This document shows, piece by piece, positions 6,949 to 13,771 of a stretch of 21,656 nt of DNA. The DNA comes from Phycisphaerales bacterium. Lineage in GTDB: Bacteria; Planctomycetota; Phycisphaerae; SM23-33. Position 1 is the first letter of the stretch, and each line of letters opens with the position of its first letter. Under the pieces are notes generated by a model, which worked only from the letters and a program-made list of their open reading frames with translations, ran no database searches and was not told the origin of the DNA. The stretch lies in contig PMBX01000104.1 in assembly GCA_003153915.1 (NCBI GenBank), positions 5,532-27,187 on the forward strand, in the 5' to 3' direction. Position numbers and translations under genes: made by a program.

Positions 6949-7536
6949 ATGGTTGGGTCACGGACGGTTAAGACGCTTATTGCTCTTCTAGTCGCGATGA
7001 CCATCGGATCGGCGGCATTGATGCTGCTGGAGAAGGCCCCGATCCGTCCCCCGATTACTCACCTGGCCGCCATTGATTCAGCCGCGGGCGGAGTGTCCGA
7101 CCTTGTGATTGGGACAGAAGCGCCTCTGAAGCGCGGCAGGTGGCGGAACATACTCATTCACACCTCCGCCGAGGGACTTGACCCGCAGCGCGAATGCCAC
7201 TTCATCGTCTCCGGTCAACCCGGCCCCGACGGCCTGTTCCTCCGCGCGACGGACCTGTGGGAATCCCAGCGGGAGGGCAATCATGGTTTCCTTCCCGTCC
7301 ACAACTATAACGCCGACAGCATCGGCGTGTTCGTGGAAGGCGATTTCGCCAACCAAGCCCCCAACCGCAAACAGTTCCAGGCCCTCTTGGAGCTGGTTCG
7401 GACGCTACAACAGGCCTGCGGTGTCACCTCCGAGCGGGTCTACCTCTACAGTCACATCGATCCTCGCAGCGGCTCGCCAGGTCCGGCCTTTCCGGCGGAG
7501 GAATTCAAGGACGGGCTGCTGAGGCCGACTCGCTGA
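6949..7536 (+). CDS. Membrane-anchored PGRP/amidase_2-like protein, probably without the usual zinc site
   Basis: The 195-residue protein has an uncleaved-looking N-terminal hydrophobic helix (about 8-27, after basic residues) and a domain resembling N-acetylmuramoyl-L-alanine amidase type 2 / peptidoglycan recognition proteins. Matching blocks are WRNILIHTSA (with H71), the HFIV strand, NADSIGVFVEGDF (121-133) and SHIDPRSGSPGPAFP (with H169). In active family members the last block reads H-x-D...K-C-PG, the Cys being a zinc ligand. Here the residue before PG is Ser176 and the Lys is absent. Peptidoglycan binding without cleavage is therefore as likely as amidase activity. The ATG at 6949 has AAGGA 9 bases upstream. 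The downstream lipoprotein with SPOR-like repeats may act on the same cell-wall material. Confidence 0.7.
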   Translation: MVGSRTVKTLIALLVAMTIGSAALMLLEKAPIRPPITHLAAIDSAAGGVSDLVIGTEAPLKRGRWRNILIHTSAEGLDPQRECHFIVSGQPGPDGLFLRATDLWESQREGNHGFLPVHNYNADSIGVFVEGDFANQAPNRKQFQALLELVRTLQQACGVTSERVYLYSHIDPRSGSPGPAFPAEEFKDGLLRPTR

Positions 7537-7599
7537 TCCGGATTCCGTTTTTCCGCCCGCCGCGACTTCCTTCTGCCCCGCGATTGCGGAGTCTTCGTC

Positions 7600-7628
7600 T
7601 GGAAAAGCCCCCGCCGGAGTGCTAGATT
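7600..7628 (+). promoter_or_regulatory. Putative promoter of rph, possibly leaderless
   Basis: TGGAAA (7600-7605) and TAGATT (7623-7628) are 17 bases apart, with a TG two bases before the -10 box that could act as an extended -10. The box ends eight bases before the preferred rph ATG at 7637, and no Shine-Dalgarno site precedes that ATG. Confidence 0.45.
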
Positions 7629-7636
7629 ACTGCCCC

Positions 7637-8365
7637 ATGCACGGATGGCGACGAAAAAACGGCAGGCCGGCCGATCAGCTTCGTCCGGTGCGGATTGTGC
7701 CTGGCTTTATCCGCTCGGCCGATGGTTCCTGTCTCATCGAGATGGGCCACACGCGCGTGGTCTGCACGGCCAGCTTTGTCCAGGGCGTGCCCAAATGGCG
7801 GACCGGCGGCGGGCTGGGCTGGTTGACGGCTGAATACGCGATGCTCCCGGCCTCCACGGGGGTCCGCAGGGAAAGGCGGACCGCCAATCCCGACGGCAGA
7901 GGGGTCGAAATACAGCGCATCATTGGCAGGGTGCTTCGGAATGTCATCCGCTTCGACCGCCTGGGCGAGAACACCGTCTACCTCGATTGCGACGTTTTGG
8001 AGGCCGATGGGGGAACTCGCGTCGCGGCGATCAGCGGGTCCTACGTGGCGCTGGCGCTGGCTGTCGCCAAGGCCCGCTCGGCCGGACTGTGTAAGCCCGG
8101 CGCGCTGAGTGGACCCGTGGCGGCGGCGTCGGTGGGCCTTGTCAACGGCAGGGCTTTGTTGGACCTGGACTATTCCGAGGACTCCATCGCCGATGTCGAC
8201 ATGAACGTGGCCATGACCGACGACGGTCAATTTGTGGAAATCCAGGCCACCGGAGAACGGACCGGTTTCAGTGAGGCGCAACTGCGCCGCCTGCTGGCGC
8301 TGGCCCGCGGCGGGATACGGAAGCTTCAGGCCCTTCAACGGCGGGCTATCGGAAAGAGGAAATGA
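7637..8365 (+). CDS. rph: Ribonuclease PH
   Basis: RNase PH trims the 3' end of tRNA precursors by phosphorolysis. The 242-residue protein matches the family along its full length: QLRPVRI near the N-terminus, LIEMGHTRVVCTASF, GWLTAEYAMLP, RGVEIQRIIGRVLR, the phosphate-binding LDCDVLEADGGTR, and DMNVAMTDDGQFVEIQATGE. The ATG at 7637 is preferred because it gives the usual short N-terminus (MHGWRRKNGRPADQLRPV). An in-frame GTG at 7619 would add six residues but would lie before the -10-like box. The gene is followed without a gap by the lipoprotein gene and then rdgB; the rph-rdgB association is classic. Confidence 0.95.
   Translation: MHGWRRKNGRPADQLRPVRIVPGFIRSADGSCLIEMGHTRVVCTASFVQGVPKWRTGGGLGWLTAEYAMLPASTGVRRERRTANPDGRGVEIQRIIGRVLRNVIRFDRLGENTVYLDCDVLEADGGTRVAAISGSYVALALAVAKARSAGLCKPGALSGPVAAASVGLVNGRALLDLDYSEDSIADVDMNVAMTDDGQFVEIQATGERTGFSEAQLRRLLALARGGIRKLQALQRRAIGKRK
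8355..8360 (+). promoter_or_regulatory. Ribosome binding site deciding the start of the SPOR-like lipoprotein
   Basis: AGAGGA at the end of rph is one base from the ATG at 8362 (which would overlap the rph stop as ATGA) but seven bases from the in-frame ATG at 8368. Spacing favours 8368. Confidence 0.5.
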
Positions 8366-8367
8366 AC

Positions 8368-9207
8368 ATGCGATACGGTTTAGCGGCCCTCTTGGCGCAA
8401 GCGGCGGTCCTGGGAATCCTCTCGGTGGGAGGTTGTCAAAACGCACCATTAGGCGCTTCGGCTGGGGGATTCGACGCCACGTACACCTGCACCATCCTGC
8501 TGTATGTGCATAACGGCGAGGGCCATGCTCAACAGGCCGAGGAATACAAACATAACACCCAGCAGCACACCGGATGGAAGGATGTCTACGTAGTCAACCA
8601 TCCGGGCTACAGCGAATTGTGCCGCGGCAGGTACCCTTCCGCCGAGGCGGCGGCAGCGGACCTGAAGCAGGCCAAGAACTATCGCACCCCCGTGGGAGTT
8701 CAGGTGTTCGCCCAGGCAATCGTCATGCCCTTGACGGAACAGGCCGCCGGCCCAACGCCATATAACCTCGCCGATAGCAAAGGCGCCTTCACCGTCGTGG
8801 TCGCGGAGTTCTATGATGTTCCCGGCGCCGGATACGTCGGCCGGAAAAAATTCGCCGAGCAATATTGCCGCCAGTTGCGCGATAAAGGCACGGATGCCTA
8901 TGTCCTGCATGGATCAGCCAAGTCATTGGTCTGTATAGGTTCCTTCCCCGAGTCGTCCTATCCCACCACCACCATCGGCGGCAAACTCCAACGAGTGGTC
9001 CGCGACCCGGCGATGGACAAGGCCCTCAAGGACTTCCCCAAGCTGGCTGTCAATGGCCGCCAGGACGTGCTCCTTGTGCCCGCCAAGAGCGGCAAACGCA
9101 TGGAGAAGCTCACCACGACCAGTTACATCCTGGAGATTCCCCGCAAGGAGTCAGCCGCCGATGCGGCAGCGACCCACAATCGTCCTGGCGACGCGCAATC
9201 CCAGTAA
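8368..9207 (+). CDS. Putative lipoprotein with two SPOR-like repeats
   Basis: This 279-residue protein has a signal peptide ending in a lipobox-like VGGC with the lipidated residue at C23. Two segments look alike. Roughly residues 33-110 contain TYTCTILLYV, an acidic/amphipathic helix, VYVVNHPGYSELCRGRYPSA. Roughly 138-195 contain AFTVVVAEFY, a helix with KKFAEQYCRQLRDKG, AYVLHGSAKSLVCIGSF. Strand-helix-strand with a final G-x-[FY] is the pattern of SPOR domains, which bind denuded peptidoglycan at division sites. The match is by eye and SPOR domains diverge widely, so this is tentative. It is cotranscribed with rph and overlaps the start of rdgB by 47 bases, so translational coupling is likely. 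Confidence 0.65.
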   Translation: MRYGLAALLAQAAVLGILSVGGCQNAPLGASAGGFDATYTCTILLYVHNGEGHAQQAEEYKHNTQQHTGWKDVYVVNHPGYSELCRGRYPSAEAAAADLKQAKNYRTPVGVQVFAQAIVMPLTEQAAGPTPYNLADSKGAFTVVVAEFYDVPGAGYVGRKKFAEQYCRQLRDKGTDAYVLHGSAKSLVCIGSFPESSYPTTTIGGKLQRVVRDPAMDKALKDFPKLAVNGRQDVLLVPAKSGKRMEKLTTTSYILEIPRKESAADAAATHNRPGDAQSQ

Positions 9208-9796
9208 GCTTCGCGAAATCCGCGACATGCTGGGCGGCGCGCCCTTTGATTTGGTTGCCACCGGTGACGGTATCGCCGAACCGGTGGAGACCGGCCTGAC
9301 TTTTGCCGCCAACGCCTGCCAGAAGGCCCTGTACTACGCTGGGGCCACCGGCCGGTGGTGCCTGGCGGACGATTCGGGGCTGGAGGTGGACGCTCTGGAA
9401 GGCCGGCCCGGCGTGACCAGCGCCCGATTCGCCTCGGACCACTGCCCCCCCGGCGCCCAGAGGGAGACTATCGACCGTGCCAACAACGCCCGTCTGCTGG
9501 AGGAATTGAAGGACACCCCCGATGCGATGCGAACGGCCCGGTTCGTCTGCCACCTGGCCCTGGCCGACACGCGGGGTGTGCTTGCCCAGACCTTCGGCGT
9601 CATCGAGGGACGAATCGGCAGGAAAGAACGGGGCGAAAACGGTTTTGGTTATGATCCGCTGTTTCTGCTTCCCCAGATGGGATTGACCACGGCCCAGCTA
9701 TCCGCGGCAGATAAGAATGTCATCAGTCACCGCGGCCAGGCCGTGCGACATGTCGCCGGAATACTCCGCAACCTGCTGACGGCAGAACCTGGATGA
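9161..9796 (+). CDS. rdgB: XTP/dITP diphosphatase (non-canonical purine NTP pyrophosphatase)
   Basis: RdgB/HAM1 hydrolyses XTP, ITP and dITP so that deaminated purines do not enter DNA or RNA. The 211-residue protein shows the N-terminal ATRNPSKLREI, the catalytic region LADDSGLEVDALEGRPGVTSARF, GENGFGYDPLFLLP and the C-terminal SHRGQAVR, all characteristic. The ATG at 9161 is selected because it gives the canonical N-terminus and has AAGGAG at 9145-9150. It lies inside the end of the lipoprotein gene, a 47-base overlap in another frame. The family is normally placed next to rph, as here with one gene between. Confidence 0.96.
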   Translation: MRQRPTIVLATRNPSKLREIRDMLGGAPFDLVATGDGIAEPVETGLTFAANACQKALYYAGATGRWCLADDSGLEVDALEGRPGVTSARFASDHCPPGAQRETIDRANNARLLEELKDTPDAMRTARFVCHLALADTRGVLAQTFGVIEGRIGRKERGENGFGYDPLFLLPQMGLTTAQLSAADKNVISHRGQAVRHVAGILRNLLTAEPG

Positions 9797-9838
9797 ACCC
9801 CCCTGCCGCTGCTCGCAGGTTCCAAGAACGCTCCGTTG

Positions 9839-9871
9839 AAAAAACAGCGACCAGCTCTTCACTGGTCGCTG
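9839..9871 (-). terminator. Rho-independent terminator of the pil-type operon
   Basis: A perfect 10-base-pair stem (CAGCGACCAG at 9845-9854 with CTGGTCGCTG at 9862-9871) encloses a 7-base loop. Read on the minus strand it is followed by six T residues (9844-9839), the classic arrangement. It lies 67 bases past the secretin stop codon. On the plus strand no T tract follows the stem, so it serves the minus-strand operon and not rdgB. Confidence 0.9.
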
Positions 9872-9937
9872 AGGATGATCCCAGGCTCCACACAATGCCA
9901 GCCGCCGGACATCCCGGCCCCACCGGCCGAGAAACGC

Positions 9938-12900
9938 TTACGGGAATTCCTTCTTTTCCTGATCACGCGGGATAATGATGTTGGGCTTCAGCAGGATCAG
10001 CAGGGTTTCCTCATCGGAAACCTTGCCACGATTGGTAAAGGCGCGGTTGATGATGGGTATCTTGCTGAGCAGGGGCACGCCGATCTCGCGCTCAACCTCC
10101 CCGGTGGACTTCAGCCCGCCCAGCAGCAGCGTCGCCCCATCGGGAACGTTGACGGTGGTCTGGATCGTCTCCACTTCCGTGTCGGGCAACTGCACAAACC
10201 CGGTTGCATCGGGAATCTTGCCCTGAGCGATCAGCGTGCTGGGGTCATACGGAAAGAAAGTCAATGCGCGCAACTGGGTGACACTGGGTTCCACGGTAAT
10301 CGTAACATATTTCAGGTCCGCCGATACCGTGGCGCTGATGAACAGTTCCGTGCCCAAGCTTAGTGTGTTGGTGGTATAGGCTACGGTGGGCTGATTGACG
10401 ATGGTGCCGTTTTGCGTCCCCGGAGTGACATCGACGTTGGAAACGTAGTTTAGATCCCTGCCGACATGGATCCGGGCGGCCGTGCCGTTCAGCAGCGTCA
10501 CTCGCGGCGCCGTCAACGTACGGGTGGATTGGTGCGCCTGGGTGGCGCGGATGAAAAAGTCCACCTGGATGTCATCCAGGAAGGTTCCCGATAACGAAGA
10601 CGCCGGCGCCGTCACCAACGAACCGATGCTGTTCTGGCCGAGCGGGCTGGACACGCCCAACATATTGGCAAAGTCCGGGTTCTGCCTGGCGGCAATAGGC
10701 GTGAGCTGGCTATTACCGGGAAGCCCGCTGCCCCAGGCGGACGAACCCGTGGAGGTGGGCACCGTGGCGCCCGTCCATGGATCGGTCCTCGCGGCGGAGC
10801 CAAGGGGGGAACCGAGGTTGAAGTAGAAGTCCAGGTCCACCCCGATGCTTTCCAGATAACCGGTGTTGACCGTGATGAAACGCGCCTCGATGGCGATCTG
10901 GATGTCCTTGGCCTCGCGCAACTGGGTGATCAGATCGGCGATGGCCTGGTGGTTGTCGGCCGTCTGGGTAACGATCAGTTGGTCGTTCCAGAAGTCGATG
11001 TGCCCATCGCCACCAGCACTGATCCAGGACTCCGGGGCGATCGTGTTGGTGATCGTGTTGATGATGTTGGTCACCACCGCTTGGGCGTTCTCGGTCTGCC
11101 CACCATTGGTGGTTGACGCACCACCGGCGGTGGTTATGCTGCCACTGGTCCCGCTGCTGGTGCCGTTGGTCCCATTGGTGTTTCTACCACTGGTCCCGCT
11201 GGTGTAATTGCTATTGGTCCCGCTGCTGGTGCCACCGTTGGTGCCGCTGTTAGTGCCACCGGTAGTACCACCGGTGTTACCTGTACCGGTGCCCGTGCCC
11301 TGTACGTCTCGGAAGTTATCAAAGTCGCGGTGGACAAGCGACAGCGCACGGACCAGGTCCTGGATGTTGTAGACCACCGGAAAAACCTTGCGAGACAGCG
11401 CCTGGCGGGTGGTGATGATGATCACCCCGCCGTCGATGACGTAGCTAATCTCCTGCTCGGTGCCCACGTTGGGGCCGCTGACGTCCTCCAGGATCACTTG
11501 CAGGGCCTTTTCGTAGGGAACTTTCACCAGGTGCACGGAAGAGACGACGGCGCTTTCCTTGGTATATCCGGCGCTCTCGAGATATTTCCAGTTGGGCAGG
11601 ATATTCAATCCCGTCACCGCGCGGAGGTGGTCCAGCACGTCCACCAGCGGGACGTCCTCGAAGTCCATCTTGCCGTCGATGGTCTCTTGCAACCTTTCGC
11701 GAATACGGCGATCTTCCTGCGACCCATATCGCGCCGCCAGGCCCTCGCCTTCGCGGTCCTGGCGGATTTCACGCCAGTTGCGCGCAAAGATCAGAGGCCC
11801 GTACCAGGGGATGCGCGATTCCAAGTTATCCCGTTGGGTAAGGTTCCGCTGGATGTCGCTGGTGTCAACGGTTTCCTTCTGGTCCTGAAGGAGGATGAAC
11901 TGCTGGAGCATCTCCGCCTGGTCGGCCGCCCAGTAGTTGGAGGGATCCAGCGATTGGATCTGCTTGACCACCTCCAGGGCTTCCTTATATTTCTGCTCCG
12001 CTCGCAGTGCCTTGGCGCTTTCGGTCAGCGACGTTACTTTCCGGGTCAACTGCTCCTTGGCTCGTTGCGCCCGTTCGGCTTCGGCTTTGGACATCTGCGC
12101 CAACTGCCGTTGCACCTGGGAGCGTTCCCAGTCCTGGCGCCGTTTCTGAATACCTTCCAGCCGCTTCTCGACATCCAGCATTCTGTCGTTGTATTCGGAG
12201 GCGCCATAGAGGTTCTTGTTGGCCACGACGGCGTTTTGCCCCACTCGCGCGGCGTCGGCGGCATTGTCGAAGTCCGAGGTGTTCTTGGCGCCAAGCAACA
12301 GTTCCGCCGAGCGGGCCATTGCCTTGTCGAACTCCACGTCGCTCTGCTGCCTCTTGACGCGCCGCTTCTGTTCCAGCACGCTCAGCGGTCCGGCCTCTCC
12401 ACCGTTGGCGGACAATTGGGCCTGTGCCTGTTGAAGCAGGCTCTTTGCTTCTTCCATCTCCGGCACCATCGCCAGGGCCTGCTGGAAATTCCGGACGGCG
12501 GTTTCGGCGTTGCCTTCAGCCAAGGCGGCCTTCCCGTCGCTGACCAGGCGGTTAGCCTGCGATCTGCGGGTCAAAACATTGCTGAACACCCTGGCTGCCT
12601 CGGCGTCGTCCGGGGCGGGTTGGCTGGTCGCGGCGGGGATCTCCCTGACCACGACCGTTACGGGCATGGGGGCTGGAGGCTCGGTGGTTTTGTCTGCCGC
12701 TACTTGCACGGTCTTTTCAGAAGGCCTGGGAGCGGGTCCGACCGGTTTGGGGTTCCCTTCGGCTGTTGTTACGGTCGCCGGTTCCTCCTCCGGTTTGGCG
12801 AACGGCACCGGAAACTCTGGTTTCTCTTGGCCGGCGGCTACTTCGACAGGCTGGCTCGTAGGCGACACCGGAGCTTCCGCCGCTGGGGGCTGGGCCAGAG

Positions 12901-13582
12901 TCGGTTTCAACACGCCCTCGGCGGCAACGGGCAGGGGAACCGATTGGGACGGTTTTGCCACCGGAGCAGCCAGTCGGGCCGTCACGAAGGCCGGCCGCGT
13001 GGCGGGTTCGGGCTTTAACTCGGCCATTTCCTCGGCGGGGGTCTTGGCGACCGTCTGGGGCAGCGCCACAGGCGCCGCGGGTTTTCCCGCCTTGGTTTCC
13101 GCCACCGGCTCACGGACCACCATCAGCGCCGGTCGCGATGTCGGCGCGGTGGAAGTCTGAAGCTTCTTGCTAACCAGCGCCAATTGTGCCGCGGCGTCTC
13201 GGCGCAGCGGTTCAGGCAGATACTCGCTGCCGGCCGCGGCGGCGAATCCGTCCCTGGCCTTGGCTAGGTTCCCGGCCTTGAGAGCCTTGACGGCGGAGTT
13301 GTACATTGCCATGGCTTCCGACTGCTTTGCGATGGCCGAGTCGACCTTGGCCAGGTGCTCTTCCAGGACGGCCTGGTCGGCATCCGACAATCGGTCTCGA
13401 TCGACGCCCAGCAGGGAGGTCTTGGCGGCATTGAAGTCCATGGCCTTGAACTGAGCCAGGCCCTGCTTAAGCAAGGCTGCCGCGCGATCCGAGTCGGCCT
13501 CCGCCGCCAGCAGGCGCGGAGACAACGACAAGATCACCAGGGCTGGCAGGGCAAGGCTAACAAGACGGCGGAAGGTCAGCAC
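9938..13582 (-). CDS. pilQ: Type IV pilus/type II secretion-type secretin (PilQ/GspD family), 1214 residues
   Basis: Secretins form the gated outer-membrane ring of type IV pili and type II secretion. A signal peptide (residues 1 to about 26) is followed by a TPR-like helical region (about 30-145), a Pro/Ala/Thr-rich stretch (about 146-335), more TPR-like and coiled-coil segments (about 340-600), and an N0/STN-like domain starting MDFEDVPLVDVLDHLRA (about 638). A 67-residue Gly/Thr/Asn/Ser linker follows (762-828), then the secretin core. The core carries VNVPDGATLLLGGL near 1140 and VPLLSKIPIINRAF, ending in EETLLILLKPNIIIP. It is much longer than typical PilQ because of the N-terminal repeats. 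The start is GTG at 13582 with AAGGG seven bases upstream. It ends the operon after a 189-base gap (13583-13771) in which no convincing promoter was found. The PilM/PilO context favours PilQ over GspD. Confidence 0.88.
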   Translation of the reverse strand: MLTFRRLVSLALPALVILSLSPRLLAAEADSDRAAALLKQGLAQFKAMDFNAAKTSLLGVDRDRLSDADQAVLEEHLAKVDSAIAKQSEAMAMYNSAVKALKAGNLAKARDGFAAAAGSEYLPEPLRRDAAAQLALVSKKLQTSTAPTSRPALMVVREPVAETKAGKPAAPVALPQTVAKTPAEEMAELKPEPATRPAFVTARLAAPVAKPSQSVPLPVAAEGVLKPTLAQPPAAEAPVSPTSQPVEVAAGQEKPEFPVPFAKPEEEPATVTTAEGNPKPVGPAPRPSEKTVQVAADKTTEPPAPMPVTVVVREIPAATSQPAPDDAEAARVFSNVLTRRSQANRLVSDGKAALAEGNAETAVRNFQQALAMVPEMEEAKSLLQQAQAQLSANGGEAGPLSVLEQKRRVKRQQSDVEFDKAMARSAELLLGAKNTSDFDNAADAARVGQNAVVANKNLYGASEYNDRMLDVEKRLEGIQKRRQDWERSQVQRQLAQMSKAEAERAQRAKEQLTRKVTSLTESAKALRAEQKYKEALEVVKQIQSLDPSNYWAADQAEMLQQFILLQDQKETVDTSDIQRNLTQRDNLESRIPWYGPLIFARNWREIRQDREGEGLAARYGSQEDRRIRERLQETIDGKMDFEDVPLVDVLDHLRAVTGLNILPNWKYLESAGYTKESAVVSSVHLVKVPYEKALQVILEDVSGPNVGTEQEISYVIDGGVIIITTRQALSRKVFPVVYNIQDLVRALSLVHRDFDNFRDVQGTGTGTGNTGGTTGGTNSGTNGGTSSGTNSNYTSGTSGRNTNGTNGTSSGTSGSITTAGGASTTNGGQTENAQAVVTNIINTITNTIAPESWISAGGDGHIDFWNDQLIVTQTADNHQAIADLITQLREAKDIQIAIEARFITVNTGYLESIGVDLDFYFNLGSPLGSAARTDPWTGATVPTSTGSSAWGSGLPGNSQLTPIAARQNPDFANMLGVSSPLGQNSIGSLVTAPASSLSGTFLDDIQVDFFIRATQAHQSTRTLTAPRVTLLNGTAARIHVGRDLNYVSNVDVTPGTQNGTIVNQPTVAYTTNTLSLGTELFISATVSADLKYVTITVEPSVTQLRALTFFPYDPSTLIAQGKIPDATGFVQLPDTEVETIQTTVNVPDGATLLLGGLKSTGEVEREIGVPLLSKIPIINRAFTNRGKVSDEETLLILLKPNIIIPRDQEKKEFP
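11099..11299 (-). repeat. Low-complexity tandem-repeat tract encoding a Gly/Thr/Asn/Ser linker in the secretin
   Basis: About 200 bases are built from imperfect copies of short units such as ggtcccgctgctggtgcc. They encode 67 residues made almost only of G, T, N and S (for example GTGTGTGNTGGTTGG). Reading frame is kept throughout. The tract separates the N-terminal secretin modules from the core and is likely a flexible, length-variable spacer. Confidence 0.85.
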
Positions 13583-13771
13583 TGCGCATCCCTTTCAGAA
13601 GAATTCCCAAGGATTTCTCGGGGAACAGACAGAAAATCCACTCCATGCACGCGGGCACGTAGGCACGCCTCCGCCCTGAAACTCGCTGTCGACACATTCA
13701 GTTCCAAGGGCCGTTGGCGCGGCCCATTCGGCAGCTCGACGACAGAGCAAAGAATATGCCAGTGATAAACC

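Noticed and set aside
11099..11299. Possible CRISPR array
   Set aside because: Repeat units are short, imperfect and without unique spacers, and the whole tract keeps the secretin reading frame.
11330..13018. Long open frame (562 codons) on the plus strand opposite the secretin gene
   Set aside because: It is antisense to a clearly recognised secretin. Its translation is rich in Gly, Arg and His without any family motif, as expected from GC-rich codon bias of the real gene on the other strand.
13708..13725. Inverted repeat GGGCCG-TTGGCG-CGGCCC in the gap before the secretin gene as a terminator
   Set aside because: The stem is only six pairs and no T tract follows on either strand; the same operon has a far better terminator after the secretin gene.
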